Source of the DNA: Hetaerina americana
Lineage: Eukaryota > Arthropoda > Insecta > Odonata > Calopterygidae
Direction of reading: 5' to 3'
Assembly (NCBI GenBank): GCA_022747635.1
Contig: JAKTNV010000014.1
Location: forward strand, 12,989,110-13,053,109
DNA length: 64,000 bases
A program made the position numbers and the translations under genes. This document shows positions 38,201 to 50,200 of this stretch, in pieces. A model generated the notes under the pieces. That model did not search any database and was not told the origin of the DNA. It worked only from the letters and a program-made list of their open reading frames with translations. Every line of letters starts with the position of its first letter. The stretch's first letter is position 1.

Positions 38201-41200
38201 CCAATCGCCCATCACTATCAAATGTTTCCCTGCAGGAACACACGCGATTATGTCCTCCAACTGATCGTATATCCTTCGACCTCTTCTTCCTCCTCCTCCT
38301 TCCTCCTCATCCTAATTAAGTCATTAAATTAAGAAACCCTTTCTTCATCTCTCTGCCATTCTCAGAAGTGTCAGAAAAACATAATTCAACCTATCCTCTG
38401 CCTACCAGGACTTTAGTAGCAGATAATGAGATTGGTGGAGGAATAGATAGCATGCCTGCCATTGCCATCAAGAACTAGCCAGCGCTTATTTCTTTCAATG
38501 ATATTTATCATTTTCTTCATATATACACTTTTCAGCAGTTATACTGACAAATTCCAAATTCACCTTGCAGTTATTTGATTACAGTTCGATAGAATGCCTT
38601 ATATGAATCTTTACGCAAAAGTAGCAAGCTTTTGAAAAAAAACAGAGTAATCAAAGATGTTAAGAAATGGGATCTGCATTGTAGGACAGGATGTGCCAGA
38701 AGGAAGTTTTTGGAGGAAAAAATAATTTAACTTAACAGTACAAATCAGGAATAAAGAGACTTAAATAATTAACTTAATAAAGGGGAAATCCTAACAGTTA
38801 TCCTATCATCCCTGTATGTGTGTGTACTATATATATAAATTGTCACGAAAGTCACTTACTTGAGAGTATCAAAGTTGATCACTGATGAATGCATATCAGT
38901 TTTTATTTTGATTTCTTGCAGCGCTCTGAGTTTAAAGCAGAGGAAAGCATTGAGTAATGCAAATGAAGCTATTGTAATAAGCAGCAACATCCATGGGAAT
39001 TTGTCTTTAAGTTTTTCTTTTTTTTCTAGAAAAAAAGTGGAGATCAGGAAGAATTAGTAAAACTTGTGAGAAATGTTATAAAACCTAATTTTAATCCTTC
39101 AACTTAATTTCCTAAGTGAGACTGTTACAATGATCTTCTTTCCTTTTTCACTGAATGTTCTAGCACTAATTGTCTATCGAGGTAAAATAATGAATCATAA
39201 AATTATGGGTGTTAATTCGACATGCATACGTGTAGTATGGCATAAAACTGAGAATGCTAGGTGTTTTCATGGCAGTTAAATTAAAACTCAGATTTGCAAA
39301 TGAGGGCATTCTTAATTTAAAAATACAGAGTAAAAAAGGCTTCCACCCAAATATTTTAATGAATAAAAATAATATGGGTTTCGACTGTTGCTTATTTTAT
39401 TCCACTGTTGATGCCTTATCAAAATCCGGGGAGGAAAGATAAATCAATGGATTCAGAAATTTAGATACCATTCCGAGGTTGAACTTCAAGGCAGCAATTT
39501 AGCACATGACCATAATGAAGACCCATGAAATCAATAATTTTGCTTCCACGACCGTTTAATAACTTGAGAAAAGACTTTAATTAATCAGTACAAAGTCATT
39601 TGTCCCTTTTACTTAATTGGGAAAATCCCTGTAGGTCTCCAGAAGTGCATTGTGTTGCCATTCCAGAGCAGATAAAGCGGATCAGATAATAAGATAAAGA
39701 GAGCAGATAAATATGAGAATCTTCAAACTTATACTTTATGAAACATGCACTCCTTACGCTATAATTCAAGAACACTTACTACAGACAAATCTTATTATGA
39801 AGACTGCAAAAGGGATATTTTTAGTCTTTGGATGACAACGCAATGATCCACATTGTCTAGAACAACTAGGTGGCTGAGATTAAATCTGGACCTCATTACA
39901 AGAAGAAAGTAGTAGATGCCAGAGAGTTACTTTTACCAGTTAGCTCCAATGTCTATTTCAAGAAGGTATCCAATTAGGCCAAAGGAAATTCTTTGGAAGG
40001 GCTTAGTCCAAGGAGAAAAATATCATCTCGCAAGTTGAATACAATATTTGGCAGAGAGAAAGGGAAGGTGGGCTAAGGATGATTCGTATAATAAAAGATA
40101 ATGAAGTTAACCCCTGAAGAGAAACAAGTAAAGATTATGGTCCTGAGTAGGTTTTGAAGAATCAAGAAGAAAATAATAGCTCTAAAAGTAGTTATTCAAA
40201 TTGAACAAAAGATCTCTAAACATCAGGCATCATACACCTAGAAATAAGGAAATACTTAATTTAAACACATGCATAAATTATTTTTCAGCCATAGTATTGA
40301 AGGATAGATAATACCAATAAGAACGAGTTGGGAAATGTGATTGTGCATAAAAATGCCAATGATTAAAGAGAAATGAAAATTGTACTCTTTTAAGCATAGT
40401 TGGAGAAGTAACATATCTTAATTAAAACTTAAAAGAAGGGTTAAACATGTTGGACACATTTTGAATCACAATAGTCTGATTAGACAATCATCAACGGACT
40501 ATTTAGTGACTAGAACAACTAAGATGACCCCAGAAGAGATTCATTGAATAACTAGTGGCAGAAGATGTTCAAGAGAAGGTCTAAACATTTAGAAGCTAGT
40601 AAGAATAAATGGGATGGGAGCTGTGGAAAGCCAATTATAGGATTGATTACCTATTATAATGATGATATGAAATTGCGGCAATTGTTAGTTGCTTATATTG
40701 GAACTTGTTGGAAGTTTGATAGAATTGTATTTATAAAATTTAAAAATAATAGTAGCCAAAGCTTTAAGACTTTATAAGAAAAAGATTGTTGCAAGATATG
40801 CGAAGTATCTACTATGAGAAGTAGTGAACTGAAAAGTGTTCTATGGGATGGAAAAGATTGAAGGTACTAAATACATATTATGAATGAGAACAAGAGGTAC
40901 TGTTCACCTAGGAAATGAGCTAGGATTATGAATGGGTGAAGGATACAGTAATATATCAAAATATATACTCCTGTCAGGAGTTAATCGATTGTCACTAATG
41001 CCTTCTTGCTTGTTTTTACTCCAGGAATTCTTATGTCATATTAGATTAAATGAATTCCTGCAGTACCAACAGAAGGTAATAGCGATTGTACACAGCCTGA
41101 GGTTGAGTAAATATAGATATTGCTTAAAAGAAGAAAGCATGAAGAGCCTTCATTAATCACAGATATGAGATCCCAGTATAACCAACTACTTCACTTTATT

Positions 41201-44200
41201 CAGCTAACAGAGTTTAACATAATTCATTATGAATGTACTCATTAAATGGTATGCATGTACTCTCTTCTAAGTTTTGTGTTTAATTTTTTTGTGCTGTTAT
41301 GTGACAAGTTATTCATAGTAATTAGATATAAAGAGGAAGACTTACTCTTTCTTCCTTTTGATATTTTCCGTGACCTCACTGTGTGATCAATATTCTGTGC
41401 TACTGCATCTGCAATTCCAGGTCCTGCAATAGCATGCTTCCTCCTGCGATGAAGTTTATGACCACCAGTGTCATCTGTTGTAATATAAGCCCTCATATTT
41501 GCATGGTCACATTCCTCCTTTAGCTTTGAAGTGAGAGACTCATAAAATTCTTCAATGCCAATCCATGAATTCTTATCTATTAGAGCTAAAAATAGAAAAT
41601 AATTGTGATTGAAAGACAACGGAAATTTATGAAATAGCTATACATATTTTTTAATATTTCATATTTAAAGTTGAAAGTATAACCTATGGCATTCTTTTAC
41701 AATTTTCCCAAAGTAAGGCTAGCAATTTCTAAATATTTTCATTATTAAATAGTGAGTTTTCATATCAATTTCCATATCCCTAAAGCTAAATGAAATCTGA
41801 AGATTATAAATATGCTATCAGTAAAAATATTTTTTATATGTACAAGTGGGAAAGGATTACACATTGTGATTCCACATTAAAGTATATTTTGCGACCATAG
41901 TTTTACTAACAAAACTTTGAGAAAAGCACAGGGGTTGGTGTCCTACCCATCCAGGATGGACGTGCACAAGGAGAACTTCATGTAGTCATCACTGTTTGAT
42001 GGTAATCTTTTAGGAAACATGGTAATAAAAAATATATTGATGTGCATAAGCATTGTGGTTCTATTCCTTTCAAATGCTTGCTATATGTTGCTTTAATAAT
42101 TCAAGCATGTAAGGGGGAAAGTAGCTTTAATGTATTTACATAATCACTGCAGACAGGTAGGCTACAATTTCCTTAAATCCTGCTTTCATTGGTACCAGCG
42201 GTTGGAACAATATGGTCTGATTCCCTCCTAAAGTCTCCCATTTCTTCTAGATTTCTGTGTTCCCAAATTTCAGGTATGATTTATTTTAATAAATTTGAAC
42301 CCCTCTTAAATATACACTTAAAAAAATGACATATCTGTAAAATGAGCTGAAGACAATCATGAATGAGGAATCTTGGTTCATCTCCATCCCCACCCACTCC
42401 ATAAAAGTTCAACCTACAGGAACTAATGATTAATTATTGGTACATGTAAACAATATTTGAAGGTGCATTGAAGCTGAAAATTTGAGCTCTGATTAGAGTT
42501 AGTCTATTTGAAAACTATTTTCTGCACCTCATTCTTTTGCAATGGACCCAATGCAATATTTAATGTGACATAGCCATGCATGGAACCCAAATATTGTTCT
42601 TATGTTTACTAAACAGTTTGTTTTACCAATATTTTTGCAAACTAATAATTTTTAAAGTGATATTCACTAATATAGCTACCAACAATGGTTTCAACCCCAA
42701 ACTAGTTGACACATTACTACGGAAAAAACAAAAAGCAATGGCCATAAAATGCATTTTCGTATCACAGCCCGCAGTATCTAAAGATTTTAAGTGGTGCTCG
42801 ATCCCATTTCTGGGAGATCTCTCTTATAGGATTTCCAACTGCCTACCCACCTCACTCAAAGCAGCCTTCTACCCACCCATAACCCTCTCCAAACTTCTAG
42901 CCAATGGAAAAGACACCCAGGATAGCCTTATCAAATCTGGCATTTATAAACTGAAATGCGAGGATTGCAACAGCGTTTATGTCGGTCAGACCGGCAGGAA
43001 TATCAAGTTACGAGTCAAGGAACATGCTAGGTGTCACAAAAATCAGAATAACAACTCTCTCTTCGCCAAGCATTTACTAGAATTCGACCACAGCAGTGAC
43101 TTTGTCCCAGAGATATTACACACACTCCCAAAAGGATTAAAAATGGACGCTCTCGAGCAATTAGAGATAAGAAGGCACTTGGTAAACCCCAACACGACAC
43201 TTTGTAATGAGCAATTGTTCCCATACCCCTTCCCACTCCTCTCAGAAAAACTAGCCTGGAAATGGTCGAAACAATCCATCAATGCACCTGCGAGCCCCCA
43301 CCCCTCTCAAATCCTTCCAACCCTCCCCGCCCCCACTCTGTCCTGAGGGTATATATGCTTGCTCTGTCTGTTTTGCAAATTTGTACCTGATGATGCTGCA
43401 AGTCGGTGAAACGCGTTGTACCATATAATAAAATCTGTGGAAAAGTACGAGACTTTCTTTTTAGAATGGATATTAAATACTTCCACGAAGTGAAGCCTGA
43501 AACAATAGAATGCCATTGCCTTGTTTAAAAACTTATTTGATACTCAGAGTAATAAAAATAGAGTTGTAATTAAAAAGATAGGTTTGTGAGCCATTCTATG
43601 GGTCTTGAATAAAACAATTTTGGATTGATCAATGTTAATATTATTGTTATTAGTATTTATATAATTGTCAAACAAGATTTTCAATGGACCCAGTGACTGA
43701 GCTCTGCTGCATTTCAAATCCCAGCATCATACAACATTAAACTCCACAATATCCTATCTAGTAGTAATCTATTCTTAGATCTCAGTCACTGGGTCCATTC
43801 CTTTCCTCTATACCACCTACCCAACAGACCTCAGGCACATAGAATACAAGTGCATACCATGTTGGATTTGACTGAGACCTACAACTTCTGGGATTCATTA
43901 TCTTGTTAATTCCCCTGATGGTTTCTTAGATTCCGATAGGATACCTGGGGTCACTTGACTATCAAAACAGTTTAATGACGAACAGCTGTTTACTTACCTT
44001 TTACTGGGGCCCACAATGATTTGGTGTACACAAGTTTTGAGAAGACAGAAAAATTGCAGGTAAACATCAGCGAAGCACCAGATATCTCTGAATCTCTGTT
44101 GGGATGTGAGTTTATATTTTCTGCATTCATGTTGTTCTCTTTTAACCCAGGTTCTTGGGTTGTGTCTCGAAGACAGAAATGGGTAAAACAATGAAACGCT

Positions 44201-47200
44201 TCAGCATAGCGAAATCCAGAGTTGTATGCACACATGTCCATTGAATATAGTTGTCCTGGTTTGCTGCAGGGAAGCATAATCTGTAATGTTGAATGAAGGG
44301 TGAAGAGTCTAGTGTGTTGTAAAGGTTGTAATCAGGGGACACAAGACTCTGCAGTGTGGGAAGTCCTAAGTCAAGTAACACCCCTTTTCTTTCAACACAG
44401 TTAATATGAGTACTGTAAAATTGATGTATTTTTTGGTAAAGCAGATTTTCTAAACCAGCATGTGTTTTAAAAGTTGGCCTTAAAAAATAACTATTGGACA
44501 AGTAAATTTGCTCTACTAATAACGTTTTTAAAAGACCTCAAATAATAGGATGATGCCAATAATATGTTGCTCCCCACTAACCTAGCTATATATGTGAGCT
44601 AGTAGACATTAAAACAAGATTATGCCCCTGGACCAAGGGAGGGTTACCGATTGATTCAATTATATTTTGTTTGATATGGCAGAACAGCATTGTATGAAAT
44701 AAAATTAGGGAAGATGGTTGTCATTGCTGATCTGTAATAGACACCTGATCACCTGTGGGTAATAATGCACCATTTGATGTTAAAAATATTTTTAAGTGTG
44801 GTCAATGGCCATCTCTGCTAAACACTTACAAGGCAGAAAAATATTGAAAAGATTCAGTCAGCTACTGGTAATATTTTTGATTAGAATGAAATATCAAGTC
44901 GGAATTTTCTAAAATATATGTATGAAAAACTGGAATCTCTCGGAGAACCTTCAATCAAATATTATTTTATATGTTTTTACTCTCATACTTGTATATTTTT
45001 GATTTTTGTTGCAAAATGTTCCATTTTATTCCTTGGTGGTTTAATTGTCAAAGAGTGATTTTTATTGTGTTTATGATTGATTTGGTCTCAATTTATTGAT
45101 CAATAAAAATGGTACATTTTTAATTCAACTGAAATGATATTGCCCTCTCCACTATTTGAAATCATTTTCAAATTTACCATTTTAGTGAATTTGTAGGTAC
45201 ATATACCACTATTGTATGTATGGTATAAGTTAAATTATCCAGGTAATGAATGTTCTTTTGAGGGAGGTTCAGCTACCAATAATCTGCAATTGCAAGAGAT
45301 TTTCATTATGTATGCACATGAATAGAATTAAGTCTATTCTTCTTGTGCGATTGCAGCATACACCAGTATATTGCATTAAATTCAGCATCACAATGAGATA
45401 ACCAAATACATATTATTTTCATTTCTATAATTGCAGTCAATAACTATTGCCACATGGATAATATTTGCTGAAACATAAATTGGTAAAGGATGTGAAACAA
45501 CCTAGGAAATAAAAATATGCCCTGGAACTTTGGGAGTTTGTTGATTGTTGGTTTGTAGGTACCCATAGGTAACCATACAGCGACAGATTATGTGTTAATA
45601 CTTTTGTCTTGCTGTCGCTTTTGAATCAATAAACCTATTTTCGCCTATTCATTATTATTATTGTTATTAGAAGCAAACTGCATGTTGTATTTTTATTCAA
45701 AAATGGCTTCACCCAACTTAGATTCCCTTCACACCTGTTTTAAACATGTATTTTAAACTATTTTATGATTGAGAATGACTAATATTTTTTTAAGTAATAG
45801 AAAATACCCACTATTGTTTGGTTGTGATCAAGTGATTGAGTAAATTCATAAATTAACTGTAGATCATACTTTCTGATACCATATTGAGTGTGATATAGTA
45901 GTTGGAAAATTTTTAGGATACATACTAATTGATGATAGATGGAAGGCATTTTTTTAATTACACATCAGAGGTGAATGGGCTTTTGTTGTAGGTTAAAATT
46001 AATTTTGTTTTCATATTTTGGGGCAAGAATGGAATGAGTGTATTTGAGATAGGTTGGTAAGGCCAATTACTTCTCATGAATGATATGTGGTTTTGTCTTC
46101 AAAGATAAAATTTGGAGATGATGTACAGGGTTCGTCCTGAAAATAAGTGTACTGAGCTCAGGAAAAAAAATTTATTACACTTTTACATATCTTAAGCTAA
46201 TATTCCTCAAAATAGGACCCTTGTGAGTCGATACACATGTTCCAGCGGCGTTCCCATTCCTGGAACACTCCCGCCAAGGCATCATCGGGAACCTCTCGAA
46301 GACTCATCGTCAACCTCTTCTCTGCCCTCCACGAACATCTTGTGCCACCGAAAGATCATGTTTCTGGACATGGCTGACTCCCCGTAAGCCTGGTTAATCA
46401 TACCGACAGTTTTGGTAGACGATTTCCCAAGCTTTATCGCAAATTTGATGGAATAACGCTGCTCCAAAAACTTCGGCATCGCGTTCCGTGACGTGGGTCG
46501 AGCGTGGAGGTTCGCGTTAACAGAGCTCCTCACTACACCACAGCTCAGAGCTGACTGCCTTTTTCAGCGTCGCTTGCCAACATACCCCCCTCCATTCGCA
46601 GCCCGTCAGAGCGGTGCTGGGCGCGCCTGGAGCGGTGGGAAAAAATCAGTACACTTATTTTCCGGACGAACCCTGTATGTGATGGAATAATTTTTTCTGT
46701 TGGTTCTAATCACATCATAAGTAAACATTTTTCAGTTATCCAGATATTACTGGTAGTCTCACCCCTTTAAAACTTGGTGAGTCTTGGGCTTGTCATTAAG
46801 AGTTCTAGGGGCTGAGTGACAAGAGTAAATCAAATACCCATACCTGAAATAGAACTCCAATCTACAAACTTTGGGCTAGTGGCAAGTGTATTATCTACCC
46901 AAATAACCTGGCCAGCATTATTATATTACTGGAGTGGCATATGCACTTTTCAGCTGAAGCTATCATAAAATCAAGTACAGTCCGTCTAAAACTTTCAGGT
47001 GATTATGATGTTGTTCACAAAGATTGTGATTAAGGTTAAATTTTAGATATAGGTCATTCAGAGTTTTATTCCTTTCTATCACACCTGAATAATGATTACT
47101 TTTTATATTAAATATTTCTGTCAAACCCTTTTCAGAAAATGCTAGTTTTAGTGAACTAAAATGGTATTCAGAAAAAACTGATATTTCAAGTCAACATTGT

Positions 47201-50200
47201 GAAATTTAATAAATGTCAATCCATGCTTCTGGGCATATTGAAAGACAGAAGTCCTGTTAATATATCAATTCGACTGAAAACTCACTTATGATATAAGAAC
47301 TTGTCTTTATTTTGATAATTAAAAATGTTTGCATCCTGGAAAACAATGGACTGTATAAACTGTGTTCTTAATTTAATACTTTAAAGGATTGCTCCCTTGA
47401 CAGACAAGGCCATGGAATATCTATAGCGCCCTAGAATAACATTGAAGTGTCCAACACCCCAACTCTCTATTTTGTGATAGCTTTTGGTTTCATTAGGTAG
47501 TTTCATCCAATTGTTAAACACTGAAAATATTCATAAAATATGATTACTTACTAAATTTTCAGTTACTCTAGATGTCTTTGGTCCAATAGCTTTGTTCAGA
47601 TAGATTGTTAGTTCAACTTTCTTCTTTTTCCCTCCAGTTTCTGGATCATCTTCCCAAGGTGTTTGCACAATATCTGTGAATTTTTGATGCAATACACTTT
47701 GTGATATTATTAACCAAAATAAGATTTCTTGTTTATGAATCAAGGAAAAATGGTGATAATTATTTTTAGGAAAGAATTTAAGCCTGTCAATAGAAAGGTA
47801 CCCACCATCAATACTGGTCTAATTTTGTTTCCATGTTTGACCCTGTCATTTTTATCCATTGGAATATGATTTACGCTATCAGATCAGATTGGTTTAGTGG
47901 CTAGTGTCAGATTGAATGTAAAATTCTGGATCCATTGTCAATTTTTTAATTGGGTCATGCCAATGTGAGCTCAAATTGAAGTAGTCTGCTTTTCAAAGCC
48001 ACAAGTAAATTTACAATGCTTAAAATTTGCTCATACAGTACATCCTGATAGCAAAAAAAATATTCAGAACTTATTTCATCTACATGCCATGGAATGGGCA
48101 TAGTACCTAAAATGATTTGTACTATACATACTATGTAAGACTATTTGAAGAGGACTTCTCAATTGACTCGGAACTGTGAAATGTGGTCCATTGTACTTGA
48201 CCCCTATGTCCACTCCCTTAGTACATATTATTTCCCTGATGGTGGAATTCATAATGTATTGATATCTCTCTCTCTAATGGTAATTACTTGATATTTTAGC
48301 AGCCAGGTAGGGAGCAAAAAATACTGAAACTTAAACCAACACTAGGAACTGAGCCTTGGGCTTTGATGTGGGTAGCAAGGCAAAAAGCTTCTGAACCTCT
48401 CTAGTTTTTTCTACATTCCACTTCTGTACTCTCGCGCAATTTAAAACATTTTAATTTACAATCTTCTATTTGGCCAAAATTTAATTGTTATGAAATGTAG
48501 CGTCCGTTTCAAAAAGATAAGGCAGGGGTGGTGGGTTAGAAAAGGGAATGTAGAAGGATTAAATGGTTTGAAAAGGAAAGAGTACAAACAGGCGTTAGAT
48601 TAAATCTTGGAGGATGGTAAAGAGCTAAGTACTATAGAAGAAAAATGGGAAAGTATCAAGAAAGGGTTATCAAAAGCCGCAAAAGATACTATTGGAACCG
48701 TTAACACTTAAAGAACTAGGAAACCATGGATCACAGATGAGATGATTACAAAGATGGATGAGTGGATAAAATGGAAGAATGTAAATACAGAGATAGGCAA
48801 AATTAGGTACAAAGAGTTATAAAATAAATTGAGGCGGGCAACAAATAAAGCAAAAGGAGCATGGTGGAAGACGCAGTGCGAGGATATGGAAAGTTTGCAG
48901 AGGAAGGGTGAAATCGGTGCGCTGTACAGCAAAGTTAAATCGTTATCGGGAAGTAAGAAAATGAGATCTATGCTAACAGGTAGAGATAAGGCAGGTAAGG
49001 TAATAGCTGACACAGGAAAGATCCAAGAGAGATGGAAGGAGTATATAGAAGAACTGTATAGTAAAGAACTTTGACCAACAAAGTTAGACATTGAAATAGA
49101 ATACAGCATAGAAGAAGATAGCTTAGGTCCAGGCATAATCAACAATGAGATAGAAAGGATATTGAGGGAGATGAAACTAAATAAGGCCGCGGGGGTAGAT
49201 AACATTTCCGCGGAACTATTGAAATGTCTAGAAAAATGTGGGAGGAAGACCCTATATGGGTTGATCCGTAGTATTTATGAGAAAGGAATCTTGCCGGAGT
49301 CTTTGTGAGATCAGTTTTAGTTCCTATTCCAAAAAAGATAAAGGCAACATCATGTGAGGACTACATGACTATAAGTTTCATATCCCACACAGCTAAAGTT
49401 GTTCTCAGGATCATAAACAATAGGATAGAGAGTAAGGCAAATGATTACTTGGGGGATGATCAGTTTGGGTTTTGGAAGGGGAGAGGTATGCGTGATGCCA
49501 TTGTAGTAATGAGATTATTAATCGAGAGGAATATAGAACACAACCAGGACGTATTTGCCTGTTTCATAGATTTCAAAAAAGCATTTGATAGAGTGAATTG
49601 GGAAAAACTAATGAGTATTGTGCAGAAAATAGGAATAGATTGGAAAGAAAGGAGGCTAATCCACAACCTGTACATGTCTCAGACTTGCTCATGTGCGAGT
49701 GGGGAATGGGGAGTCCAGATGGGCAGTGTTAGGAAGAGGTGTAAGGCAGGGTTGCCCATTATCAATGGTGCTGTTCAACGTATATGTCGAGGAAATGATT
49801 AAAGAGGCATGGGAAGAACTGGAAGTAGGAATGAAAGTGGGCAGGGAATTCGTAAAATCAGTTAGGTTTGCTGATGACCAAGCTTTAGTTTGTCAGTCAG
49901 CCAAGGGGTTGCAAGCATTGCTGAGTAAATTGGAAATTCAGTGCGACAGGTATGGGATGAGAATCAATATTAATAAAACAAAGGTGATGCAATTTTCTAG
50001 AAAGAAAAAGGCTAAACTGAACATTAAAATAGGAGGGCGAAAACTAGAGCAGGTAGAACAGTTTACATATCTCGGAAGTATTTTGGACCAACACGGTCAA
50101 AGTAGTAGGGACGTAAGGAGAAGAATTGCGCTTGGCAAAGAGGCTTTCACAAGGAGGAGGGAGTCGATGACGGGGACGTTGAGTAAGGATGTTAAGAAAA

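Larger units (their letters stand above)
27923..39520 (+). repeat. Segmental duplication, left copy
   Basis: This region aligns in the same orientation with 55,047-64,000 in blocks: 27,923-28,517 with 55,047-55,637; 29,515-31,080 with 55,650-58,160; 34,135-35,702 with 58,180-60,545; 38,335-38,830 with 60,550-61,000; 38,845-39,520 with 63,335-64,000. The left limit (aaactgttctttaactctgc) is shared; the right limit lies beyond the window. Each copy has private insertions. The offset at the left end is about 27.1 kb. Confidence 0.88.

Noticed and set aside
48708..49205. 165-codon open frame on -
   Set aside because: It is the antisense shadow of RTE copy 2, with the same low-complexity pattern as the shadow in copy 1.
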